Shown piece by piece: positions 8,295 to 16,798 of a stretch of 64,000 nt of DNA. A program made the translations under genes and the position numbers. The stretch comes from Bacillus salipaludis (lineage in GTDB: Bacteria > Bacillota > Bacilli > Bacillales_B > DSM-18226), in assembly GCF_004358205.1 (NCBI RefSeq), contig NZ_SMYO01000012.1, positions 1 through 64,000 of the forward strand, written 5' to 3'. The notes beneath the pieces were generated by a model. It saw nothing but the letters and a program-made list of their open reading frames with translations. It ran no database searches and was not told the DNA's origin. Numbering within the stretch: position 1 is the stretch's first letter; each line of letters begins with the position of its first letter.

Positions 8295-9668
8295 ATGAGC
8301 AAAACATTACCAGTGAGTAAAAATGAATATATAGATGTGGTTTTTGAAGATTTAACCCATGATGGAGCAGGTGTAGCTAAAGTGGATGGATTTCCGCTTT
8401 TCATTCCTAATGGACTGCCTGGTGAAAAGGCAAAAGTGAAGGTAATTAAGGTGAACAAGGGCTACGGTTTTGGAAGATTAATCGAGCTTTATGAAAAAAG
8501 CCCCTACCGGGTTGAAGTCGACAGCAGTGAGGCCAATAAGTACGGTGGCTGTCAGCTTGAACACATTAGTTATGAAGGGCAGTTGAAGTATAAGGAAAAT
8601 CTGGTACGCCAGGTACTTACCCGAATCGGAAAGCTCGAGGACGTGAAGGTTCACCCAATTTTAGGCATGGAACATCCTTGGTATTACCGTAACAAAGCAC
8701 AGGTTCCAGTCGGAGAAAAGGACGGCAAGCTGATTTCTGGCTTTTTTAAACCAAGGAGCCATGAAATTGTCGATACGAATGAAAGCCTCATCCAGCTTCC
8801 GGAAATCGATGAGGCTGTTCAGGTGGTAAAAGAAATCTGCGGTGAGCTTCATATTCCTGCCTATCAGGAGGAAACGCATAAAGGGGTTCTTCGCCATATT
8901 ATGGCCCGTTATGGTAAGCAAACAGGAGAATTAATGGTCGTGATCATAACAAGGACATCAGATATTCCCCAAAAAAACAAGCTGATCGAAGAAATTTCAA
9001 AGCGGCTGCCGAGGATTAAATCGATTGTCCATAACGTGAATTCGAAGCGGACAAACGTCATTCTTGGTGAGAAAACAACCGTTTTATGGGGAAATGAAGT
9101 TATTTACGATTATATTGGCGATGTAAAGTTTGCAATTTCAGCCCTTTCTTTTTATCAAGTGAATCCTGTTCAAACAAAAGTGCTTTATAATAAGGCACTC
9201 GAATATGCTGGCTTGACTGGTGATGAAAATGTCATTGATGCGTATTGCGGCATCGGAACAATTTCTTTATTTTTAGCACAAAAGGCGAAGAAGGTCTTCG
9301 GTGTGGAAGTGGTTCCGGAAGCGATTGAAGACGCGCGGCGTAATGCAGCTTTAAACGGTTTCACCAATGCGGAGTTTGCCGTTGGGGAAGCGGAAGTTGT
9401 AATCCCTAAGTGGTATAAGGAAGGCAATACAGCGGATGTATTAGTTGTCGATCCGCCGCGTAAAGGCTGTGATGAAGCTCTGCTGCAAACGATTATTGAA
9501 ATGAAGCCGAAAAAGGTTGTCTATGTATCCTGCAACCCCGCAACGTTGGCAAGGGATTTACGGATCCTTGAAGATGGGGGCTATAAAACCTTAGAAGTCC
9601 AGCCGGTGGATATGTTTCCACAGACGACACATGTGGAGTGTGTGTCGCAACTTATGTTAAAAGTGTAA
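8295..9668 (+). CDS. rlmCD: 23S rRNA (uracil-C5)-methyltransferase RlmCD
   Basis: Methylates C5 of uridines in 23S rRNA using S-adenosylmethionine; Gram-positives use one enzyme for both U747 and U1939 (YefA). The 457 residues comprise an N-terminal TRAM domain (about 8-65), a central domain with the single-cysteine [14 protein letters not shown] (so probably no complete FeS cluster), and a C-terminal Rossmann methyltransferase. The last has [29 protein letters not shown] and the nucleophile C413 in [12 protein letters not shown]. An AAGGAAGAATTAG site precedes the ATG. Paralogues such as YfjO/RumA types exist, but length and motifs fit this subgroup. Confidence 0.88.
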   Translation: MSKTLPVSKNEYIDVVFEDLTHDGAGVAKVDGFPLFIPNGLPGEKAKVKVIKVNKGYGFGRLIELYEKSPYRVEVDSSEANKYGGCQLEHISYEGQLKYKENLVRQVLTRIGKLEDVKVHPILGMEHPWYYRNKAQVPVGEKDGKLISGFFKPRSHEIVDTNESLIQLPEIDEAVQVVKEICGELHIPAYQEETHKGVLRHIMARYGKQTGELMVVIITRTSDIPQKNKLIEEISKRLPRIKSIVHNVNSKRTNVILGEKTTVLWGNEVIYDYIGDVKFAISALSFYQVNPVQTKVLYNKALEYAGLTGDENVIDAYCGIGTISLFLAQKAKKVFGVEVVPEAIEDARRNAALNGFTNAEFAVGEAEVVIPKWYKEGNTADVLVVDPPRKGCDEALLQTIIEMKPKKVVYVSCNPATLARDLRILEDGGYKTLEVQPVDMFPQTTHVECVSQLMLKV

Positions 9669-9811
9669 CCCCAAAACTTTACGTTTTTGATTGTGCTCGT
9701 TTTGTGTGAAAATAAACATTTCCGTTTCCTGGGCCCGATTCAGTTCTAACCCTTGATCAGGCTTTTCATTAACTGGAAGGGCAAATAAAAGATATAAGAA
9801 GGCAGTCTCAT

Positions 9812-9952
9812 TTAGGGGGCAGTCTTCTTTTTAAAATTGTTTAATCCTCTTACATCGAATAATTTTATCCTTTCATGTGTCCGCCACTCAGTCGTTAATG
9901 CTTTTAACAAGGTTCGTTGCTTTGCATACAAGTTCATACCTTCTTCCTCCAT
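9812..9952 (-). CDS. Possible small protein, 46 residues, unknown
   Basis: The ATG at 9952 follows a very strong GGAGGAGGA site (with an AT-rich gap). A second GGAGGAAGAAGGT precedes an in-frame internal ATG. The predicted product is basic (MEEEGMNLYAKQRTLLKALT, then TEWRTHERIKLFDVRGLN). I do not recognise it; it could also be the end of a decayed gene. The remaining 9669-10165 interval shows nothing else I can support, apart from a duplicated GGCAGTCT at about 9801 and 9819. Confidence 0.35.
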   Translation of the reverse strand: MEEEGMNLYAKQRTLLKALTTEWRTHERIKLFDVRGLNNFKKKTAP

Positions 9953-10165
9953 AATTAAAAATTCCTCCTCCTTTTGAATTCATTACTTTATTTTTGAATG
10001 TATTGTTCAATTTTGCCCATATATGCAATAAGGTGATAGATTTTTACAATTGGAAATAAGCCAAAAATTAAGAAGCTCCACGAAAATTTTATTTGAATAG
10101 CAATGAAGAAGCCAGTTTAAAATAACATCATGATTTGACTTTTAATATGAATTAGGGTGAACTGA

Positions 10166-11648
10166 TTGGTTGAAAATGCGGAAAAATGGGCAGGGTTTAG
10201 AAAAAAATCCCAAAGGAGACTAAGAAAAGATGATATTACCATTGTGGATACAGATGCTACAAAAAAAGCAGTGGTAGCAACTGCTCTTGGAAACGCGATG
10301 GAGTGGTTTGATTTTGGAATTTACTCCTACTTAGCTGTAATAATAGGAAAAGTGTTCTTTTCGGGCGTGACCGGGCCGCTCCAATTAGTATATTCATTTG
10401 GTACTTTTGCTGTGGCATTCCTCGTTCGTCCTCTTGGGCGGGATGTTTTTTGGCATGTTGGGTGATAAGTTAGGACGAAAAAAAATATTAACCATCACTT
10501 TAGTGTTAATGTCTCTAGCTACTTTAAGTATGGGGTTGATACCAAGCTATGCGAAAATTGGAAATCTGGCGCCTATATTGTTGCTTTTAGCCAGATTAGT
10601 TCAGGGATTTTCTACAGGCGGCGAATATTCAGGTGCCATGACATTCATCGTGTAATCTTCACCCGATAAAAAAAGAGGCTTTTTGTCAAGCGGGTTAGAA
10701 GTAGGAACATTAGTAGGATATATTGCTGGATCCGGCATCGTAACGATTCTCAGTTTTTGGCTTGGAGACGATAAAATGCAGGATTGGGGATGGCGGATTC
10801 CTTTCTTTATAGCTGCTCCGATCGGCCTAATTGGTCTTTATTTGAGAAACCATTTGGAAGAGACTCCTATCTTTGAAGCAATGAAAGAAGAAAAGCCTAA
10901 GGAAAATGAAAAAGGGTTAATCAAAAAAGTTTTTGTTTATCATTGGCCACAACTGTTAAAAGGGATGGTTTTAGTTTTATTTTTTAATGTTGTGGATTAT
11001 ATGTTGTTATCGTATATGCCAGCTTATTTAAATGTTGTCCTCGGTTATGAAGAAACCAAAGGTCTTTTGTTGATTCTAATTGTGATGTTTATCATGATTC
11101 CCATTGTTTTACTCATGGGTTATTTCAGTGATCGAATAGGGAATAAACGCATTATTTTAGGAGGCTTGATTGGGGTAATTCTTTTATCCATCCCTTCTTT
11201 CAAGATGATTGAAAGCGGGAATAATTTGACGGTTTTTTTAGGGCTGATGATATTAGCTATTCTTTTAGCTACCTTCGAAGCAACCATGCCGTCTATGCTA
11301 CCTTCTTTGTTTTTTACACAAGTAAGATATGTTGCGCTGGCCATTACATTTAATATTTCTGTTTCTCTATTTGGCGGAACAACTCCATTGGTGATGGCGT
11401 GGCTTATAAAAGTGACAGATAACAAGATGGTTCCAGCTTATTATATTATGGCTGCATGTTTAATTGGTCTTGTCGCCATGTTTTTTGTAAAGGAAACCAC
11501 GGGGAAAGCGCTGCGGGGATCAGCACCAGCAGTAGAGGAAAAACATGAAATTGCGGAAATTCTGGAGGATCCTCATGAGGCCCTTTGGTGGAAAGAGGAG
11601 GGAAGAAATATTGTTGAAAAAATGGCTGAATCGGAAAATGAAAAATAG
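10166..11648 (+). pseudogene. Broken MFS transporter, ProP-like metabolite/H+ symporter
   Basis: Three open segments together encode one 12-helix MFS protein of the osmoprotectant/metabolite:H+ symporter family. The marks are [60 protein letters not shown], and GWRIPFFIAAPIGLIGLYLRNHLEETP. An extra G in the GGG run at 10436-10438 shifts the frame after VRPLG, and a TAA at 10653-10655 stands where the family has a glutamate (TFIAEYSPDKK expected). The rest to 11648 is intact. One frameshift plus one nonsense codon suggests recent inactivation. A sequencing error could explain one of the two but hardly both. Confidence 0.85.
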
Positions 11649-11743
11649 CTATACTCTAAATAGAAAAATTAATCCAATATTACATGTGCGAACTAAGAAA
11701 TCTAAAGTATATTTTTATTAAAAATTTTGGATGGTTTATAAAA

Positions 11744-11782
11744 AGGGGTACCCAAGTGAAATTTTATTCATTGGGTACCCCC
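11744..11782 (-). terminator. Intrinsic terminator of the ABC-F gene
   Basis: Ten-bp stem GGGGTACCCA (11745-11754) with TGGGTACCCC (11772-11781). On the reverse strand the hairpin is followed by a T run (AAAAA at 11740-11744 on the + strand). Confidence 0.8.
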
Positions 11783-11794
11783 TTACTCTTTTAT

Positions 11795-13348
11795 TTAAAA
11801 CACTTTCGTAGTCCAATCCTCACAATTCCAAATATCGGTCGCAATTTCACGATAGAAATCAGGTTCGTGGGATACCATCAAAATACTTCCGCGATATGCC
11901 TTTAAAGCACGCTTCAATTCTTCTTTTGCGTCCACATCCAAGTGATTGGTAGGTTCGTCTAAAATTAATAAATTTGTTTCTGTGTTTAATATTTTACACA
12001 ATCGAACTTTAGCTTTTTCGCCACCAGAAAGGACTTCGATTTTACTTTCAATATGTTTCGTCGTTAATCCACATTTTGCAAGAGCAGCACGGACTTCAGC
12101 CTGATTCATACTTGGGAACTCGCTCCAAATCTCTTCAATACAAGTGTTGTAGTTGGACTGTTTAACTTCCTGCTCGAAGTAACCGATGTATTGATACTCA
12201 CCACGTTCCACTTTACCCTCCAGCGGATCAATCAACCCAAGAATACTTTTTAAAAGAGTAGACTTACCAATACCGTTTGCACCCACGAATGCAATTTTTT
12301 GTCCGCGTTCCATTTTTAAATTCAGAGGGCGGGAAAGTGGTTCATTGTAACCAATAACGAGATCTTCAGCCGTAAAAATATAACGACTAGCTGCACGAGC
12401 TTCTTTGAAGTTAAACTCTGGTTTTGGCTTCTCTTTCCCTAATTCAATAATATCCATCTTGTCAAGCTTCTTTTGACGAGACATCGCCATGTTACGAGTC
12501 GCAACACTTGCCTTGTTTCGGGCCACGAAATCTTTCAAATCAGCAATTTCTTGTTGTTGACGCTTGTAAGCAGACTCTAGCTGCTGCTTCTTCATTTCAT
12601 ATATTTTTAAGAAGTTATCATAGTCACCAACATACCGATTCAACTCTTGGTTTTCCATATGATAGATCAAGTTAACAACATTGTTCAAAAATGGAATATC
12701 ATGTGAAATCAAGATAAACGCATTCTCATATTCCTGTAAATAGCGCTTCAACCATTCGATATGCTGTTCATCCAAATAGTTCGTAGGCTCGTCTAGTAAT
12801 AGGATTTCGGGCTTTTCTAGCAAAAGCTTAGCTAGCAAAACTTTCGTACGTTGACCACCGCTAAGATCATCTACATCTCGATCGAGTCCAACATCATCTA
12901 ATCCTAGACCACGAGCAACTTCCTCAACTTTTGAATTAATTCGATAGAAATCATTACTATCTAAAGTTTCTTGTAGCTCTCCAACTTCTGCAAGTAATGC
13001 ATCGATATCAGCGCCTTCATCACCCATTTTTGCATAAAGTTCATTGATCTCTGATTCAGTATCAAAAAGATATTGAAAAGCAGTACTCAAAGCGTCACGC
13101 ATCGTAGAGCCTTTTTGAAGCACAGCATGCTGATCTAAATAACCAACACGAACTTTTCGTGACCACTCAACTTTCCCCTCGTCGGGTTGCAGCTTCCCAG
13201 TAACAATATTCATGAAGGTAGACTTACCCTCACCATTTGCCCCAACTAGTCCAACGTGCTCACCTTTTAAAAGTCGAAAAGACACATTATTGAAAATCGC
13301 ACGATCACCGAAACCGTGACTTAAATTTTGTACGTTTAATACGCTCAT
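11795..13348 (-). CDS. ABC-F family ATPase (ribosome-associated)
   Basis: A 517-residue protein with two ABC domains and no membrane segments, the ABC-F layout. Domain 1 has GANGEGKST, LSGGQRTKVLLAK and [12 protein letters not shown]. Domain 2 has GANGIGKSTL, LSGGEKAKVRLCK and LLILDEPTNHLD. Between them is a long charged linker (KKQQLESAYKRQQQEIADLK) of the kind that reaches the peptidyl-transferase centre. ABC-F proteins rescue stalled ribosomes or protect them from antibiotics, and sequence alone does not decide which here. The long upstream region with overlapping inverted repeats could be an attenuating leader, as in several antibiotic-inducible ABC-F genes. Confidence 0.88.
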   Translation of the reverse strand: MSVLNVQNLSHGFGDRAIFNNVSFRLLKGEHVGLVGANGEGKSTFMNIVTGKLQPDEGKVEWSRKVRVGYLDQHAVLQKGSTMRDALSTAFQYLFDTESEINELYAKMGDEGADIDALLAEVGELQETLDSNDFYRINSKVEEVARGLGLDDVGLDRDVDDLSGGQRTKVLLAKLLLEKPEILLLDEPTNYLDEQHIEWLKRYLQEYENAFILISHDIPFLNNVVNLIYHMENQELNRYVGDYDNFLKIYEMKKQQLESAYKRQQQEIADLKDFVARNKASVATRNMAMSRQKKLDKMDIIELGKEKPKPEFNFKEARAASRYIFTAEDLVIGYNEPLSRPLNLKMERGQKIAFVGANGIGKSTLLKSILGLIDPLEGKVERGEYQYIGYFEQEVKQSNYNTCIEEIWSEFPSMNQAEVRAALAKCGLTTKHIESKIEVLSGGEKAKVRLCKILNTETNLLILDEPTNHLDVDAKEELKRALKAYRGSILMVSHEPDFYREIATDIWNCEDWTTKVF

Positions 13349-13831
13349 TTTTTTAACCCCTTATCTAATGTCACATGTGGATATCTTACTAGATTTTGGC
13401 TGTTTTTTCTATCTTGAAGTTATTTTTTGTGAAAAATGTAATTTGATTTTTGAGCTAAATTGAAGTCTGTCCCAGCTTAATAAAAAGAGATTATTGAGTT
13501 ATATTTACTTGGGTGTATAACAATTCTGTAAGAGTCTATTATACAACCTAACCTGAAGGTAAGATATGAGTTATTCCCACTTGGGAATAAGTGTAGAAAA
13601 ATGGAAAATGTTAGACATCTTTCTGTCAATATCCTTTGGACTATTCAACAAACAAGGTTAGATTGTTTAGTATCGACTAATTAGATATTAAGGTAAACTA
13701 TCGCCATACAATGGCCGAATACAAGAAAGGTAGCTTTTTAAATGGCTACTGACGGCAGATTCTTCTGGATTAAAAGTGTCTTAATGGACACTACTAAAAA
13801 TGCCAACCATTAGAGTGGGAATTTTTTAGGT
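13349..13831. promoter_or_regulatory. ABC-F upstream interval with overlapping inverted repeats and a palindrome
   Basis: No gene is visible in these 480 bases. A perfect palindrome, TTATTCCCA-CT-TGGGAATAA, lies at 13571-13590. Near 13500-13555, GTTATA...TATAAC and TGTATAA...TTATACA share sequence, so the two pairings exclude each other, which is the geometry of an attenuator or operator region. AGTGTC/GGACACT near 13775-13795 could form a weak terminator for the DUF3870 gene. All of this is inference from repeats. Confidence 0.4.
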
Positions 13832-14155
13832 TTATTTATGAATGTTTAATTGTTCATATTGATAAAACAAATCTTTGAGTGCAGCTGTTAGAGCATTTGT
13901 CGCTCGGCCTCTATAGTGATTTTGCAAAATACGAATGGGTTCATCAATACCATCCTTCAGACTTAATCCCTTTAGAAGTTCATCTACATAATTTCTACCA
14001 TGTTCCGTTGCTAACGTACATGATGCCTCAATAATAACCCCATATTTATTGTCAATTTCCGCTGTTATCGTCAATGTATCAAAAACACTTTTTGCAGCCA
14101 TTCCTTGTGGTAAACGTGCATGTCCGGCTAGAAAGTAAGTATGGATGGAAGCCAT
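13832..14155 (-). CDS. DUF3870 domain protein
   Basis: A roughly 107-residue small protein matching the DUF3870 family: an N-terminal HTYFLAGHARLPQGMAAKSVFDTLTI strand-turn, EIDNKYGVIIEASCTLATEHG, and a tail LQNHYRGRATNALTAALKDL. Function is unknown. The frame starts at 14164, but AAGGAG at the right distance points to the ATG at 14155. Family members often sit next to hydantoinase/oxoprolinase genes, and here the gene is divergent from such an operon, separated by the interval that holds its sigma-54 promoter. It may therefore be an accessory or regulatory part of that pathway. Confidence 0.75.
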   Translation of the reverse strand: MASIHTYFLAGHARLPQGMAAKSVFDTLTITAEIDNKYGVIIEASCTLATEHGRNYVDELLKGLSLKDGIDEPIRILQNHYRGRATNALTAALKDLFYQYEQLNIHK

Positions 14156-14369
14156 TGGAAACATCTCCTTAAATGATTGTTAGTATAATACTAATTTATT
14201 TTATGACCAGCCATAATCAACCTTCCTAAATTTGATTGAGATACAGCCTAATCGTTGCTAAAAACAAAGCAATTTACTCATTTAATATAGTTGCAAGAAT
14301 AATGCCGTTCATATGATATCTCCAAAACCTTGATATTTATGGAACAGGATAAGAAAAAATGATATGAAT

Positions 14370-14385
14370 ATTTCATTTTTGAAAT
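14370..14385. promoter_or_regulatory. Distal activator-binding palindrome (candidate UAS) upstream of hyuA
   Basis: ATTTCA-TTTT-TGAAAT is a perfect 6+6 palindrome with a 4-base spacer, about 235 bases upstream of the predicted hyuA start site. The same motif recurs at 14482, 14503, 18877 and 18937. This is the expected kind of site for the Fis-type HTH of the sigma-54 activator encoded in the cluster. Confidence 0.65.
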
Positions 14386-14481
14386 TTTTAGTGAAAACAA
14401 AATAGTTTTTTTAGGGATTTCAGAATGAAAGCGCTGTATAAAACCTATTGGTGAATGAAAAATAACTTTCTTTATAGGTTT

Positions 14482-14518
14482 GTTTCAATATAGAAATTAC
14501 ATATTTCAGTTTTGAAAA
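14482..14518. promoter_or_regulatory. Paired proximal activator-binding palindromes (candidate UAS)
   Basis: GTTTCA-ATAT-AGAAAT (14482-14497) and ATTTCA-GTTT-TGAAAA (14503-14518) are spaced 21 bp start to start, two helical turns, so both lie on one DNA face. They lie about 90-125 bases upstream of the predicted start site, the usual position for enhancers of sigma-54 activators. Confidence 0.65.
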
Positions 14519-14579
14519 ATAAATACCCCCTTTTTTAAAACAACTTTATTATTATCAAGGCATTGGTCAATTTTCAATA

Positions 14580-14596
14580 TTGGCACGTTATTTGCA
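14580..14596 (+). promoter_or_regulatory. Sigma-54 (SigL) -24/-12 promoter of hyuAB
   Basis: TTGGCACGTTATTTGCA matches the sigma-54 consensus (TGGCACG-N4-TTGCW) essentially perfectly, with the GG at 14582-14583 and the GC at 14594-14595, 12 bases apart. Transcription would start near 14606, leaving a leader of about 145 bases. It agrees with the sigma-54 activator gene inside the same cluster. Confidence 0.9.
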
Positions 14597-14751
14597 TTAT
14601 TATTGGACAAGTGAACTTTTATTAACTTAAATTCGCTTACAACTAGAAAAGTGGTGGGAGAGGATAACTTTATAAATTCAGAATATTCCCAATAATGCAA
14701 GTTTAGTAAGCAGTCATTATAACTAAATTATTCTATTATGGAGGGTGAAAC

Positions 14752-16797
14752 ATGAGTAAATACCAGTTGGCCGTAGATGTAGGGGGAACCTTTACCGATG
14801 TGTTTATATTTAATGAAGAAACAAGGGAAATTTCAGTAACGAAAGTATCTTCAACACCGCATAATCCAGCTGAGGGGATCTTGACAGGAATTACCCAATC
14901 CAATGTTTCAACTGAAGATATTCATTTCTTTTCACATGGTACAACCGTTGGGCTTAATGCGTTGATAACGAGAAATTTACCTAAAACTGCCCTAATTACA
15001 ACCCAAGGTTTTAGGGATGTTCCGGAAATTCGCCGGGGAACAAAATTGGAACTATGGGACAATTATATTGATGTGGCTCCTCCTTATATTAAAAGACGTG
15101 ATCGCTTTGAAGTAGAAGAAAGAGTAGATTTTGAAGGAAAGGTTATCACCCCATTAGATGAAGAAAAAGCTAAGGATCTGGCTCGTATATTGAAAAGGCG
15201 TGAAGTGGAATCGGTTGCGATATGTTTTATCAATGCTTATAACAATGGCGCGAATGAGCTGAAAATGAAAGAAAATCTGGAAAAGGAACTTCCAGGAGTT
15301 TATGTCTGTACATCCAATGAGACTCTACCGGAGATTTTTGAACACGAAAGAATGAGCACGACCATCGTAAATGCCGTCCTCGGGCCGCTTTTGAATGATT
15401 ATATTCAAAATCTTACGACAGAAATGAGAGATAAGGGATATAAAGGTGACGTTCTTTTACTTCACTCCGGTGGAGGAGTCATGACATCTGAAACGGTTTC
15501 TAAGTATGCCGCGAGATTAGCGAGTTCCGGGATTGCTGCAGGTGCTATTGCAGGTTCATACATAGCAAAATTATGCGGGTACAATAATGCAATCGGTTTA
15601 GATATGGGGGGGACAAGCACAGATATCTCCTTGATGTATAACGGTGACCTAAGGGTTACCAAGGATTGGTATATTGAGTATGGCTATCCAATCGGATTTC
15701 CAAGCATCGAAATATTAACCATCGGAGCAGGTGGGGGAAGTTTGGCCTGGGTTGACGATGGGGGAGCTTTACGAAACGGTCCTCAAAGCGCCGGAGCCGC
15801 GCCGGGTCCTGCTTGTTATATGAAGGGCGGCCATAAACCAACGAATACAGATGCGAACGTATTGCTTGGCAGATTGAATACCAAGCTGCTAAGCGGGAAA
15901 ATGACCTTAAATAAAGAAGCTTCCCGAGAAGTAATCCAAGAACAAATTGGAGAATACTTTGGTTTGACTACTGAGGAAGCAGCAAATTCTATCATTAAGG
16001 TGGCCAATGCCAATATGTGTGATGCTCTACGTCTTATCTCTGTTCGCCGCGGCTATGATCCCCGCGATTTTGCATTGGTCGTGTTTGGGGGAGCAGGCGC
16101 ACTTCATGGAGCCCATTTAGCAAAGGAAATGGAAATCCCAACCGTCATTGTTCCGCCATTCCCGGGGATCACTTCGGCGATGGGATGTTTATTGGTAGAT
16201 GTACGTCATGATCTTTCTAAAACGTATCTAGCTGTAGCAGCGGATGTAACGGGTAACGAATTAGAAAGTGAATTTGCCAAGTTGGAAGAAGAAGCGGTGA
16301 AACTGCTGGAAGCAGATGGGATAGAGCCGGAAAATATGAACCTTATCCGCCATTTAGAAATGAGGTATATGGGACAATGGCGTTCCTTAGAGGTACCTGT
16401 AGGTCGTCCTATTCGTTCCCTGGAGGAAGCGTTGGAACGATTCCACCAAGAACATCAAAGGGAATTTTCTTTTTCCGATCGTGAACAAGTGGTTGAAATT
16501 CACGGTATTCGAGTGGCAGCTGTCGGTATTTCACCAAAACCTGCGCTTCCTAAGTTCGAACCCATTGGAACATTAGATGACGCTTTAGCAGAATATAGAG
16601 ATGTATATTTTGAGGAAGGTGGCGGGTACGTCAAAACACCAATCTACAACCGTGATAAAATTCCTGCCTTAGCTGAATTTTCCGGCCCGGCAATTGTAGA
16701 ACAGATGGATTCCACTACCGTAATACCGCCAGAATTCATTGTAAAAGTAGATGAATATAAAAATATCATTATGACCCATGTCAAGAAGGAGGCATAG
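14752..16797 (+). CDS. hyuA: Hydantoinase/oxoprolinase family subunit A (ATP-dependent)
   Basis: This 681-residue subunit has the actin-like ATPase fold of HyuA/OplAH proteins: an N-terminal phosphate loop DVGGTFTDVFIF (9-20), SHGTTVGLNALI, HERMSTTIVNAVLGP, LLLHSGGGVMTS, a second nucleotide motif GLDMGGTSTDIS, and GAGGGSLAWVDDGG. The family hydrolyses cyclic amides such as hydantoins and 5-oxoproline with ATP, or acts in related carboxylases. Substrate cannot be fixed from sequence. GGAGGG precedes the ATG. It is the first gene after the sigma-54 promoter, and the next gene encodes the partner subunit one base later. Confidence 0.88.
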   Translation: MSKYQLAVDVGGTFTDVFIFNEETREISVTKVSSTPHNPAEGILTGITQSNVSTEDIHFFSHGTTVGLNALITRNLPKTALITTQGFRDVPEIRRGTKLELWDNYIDVAPPYIKRRDRFEVEERVDFEGKVITPLDEEKAKDLARILKRREVESVAICFINAYNNGANELKMKENLEKELPGVYVCTSNETLPEIFEHERMSTTIVNAVLGPLLNDYIQNLTTEMRDKGYKGDVLLLHSGGGVMTSETVSKYAARLASSGIAAGAIAGSYIAKLCGYNNAIGLDMGGTSTDISLMYNGDLRVTKDWYIEYGYPIGFPSIEILTIGAGGGSLAWVDDGGALRNGPQSAGAAPGPACYMKGGHKPTNTDANVLLGRLNTKLLSGKMTLNKEASREVIQEQIGEYFGLTTEEAANSIIKVANANMCDALRLISVRRGYDPRDFALVVFGGAGALHGAHLAKEMEIPTVIVPPFPGITSAMGCLLVDVRHDLSKTYLAVAADVTGNELESEFAKLEEEAVKLLEADGIEPENMNLIRHLEMRYMGQWRSLEVPVGRPIRSLEEALERFHQEHQREFSFSDREQVVEIHGIRVAAVGISPKPALPKFEPIGTLDDALAEYRDVYFEEGGGYVKTPIYNRDKIPALAEFSGPAIVEQMDSTTVIPPEFIVKVDEYKNIIMTHVKKEA

Positions 16798-16798
16798 T

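Noticed and set aside
11684..11905. 73-codon open frame on the + strand
   Set aside because: It runs through the ABC-F terminator hairpin and into the antisense of the ABC-F gene; no ribosome binding site.
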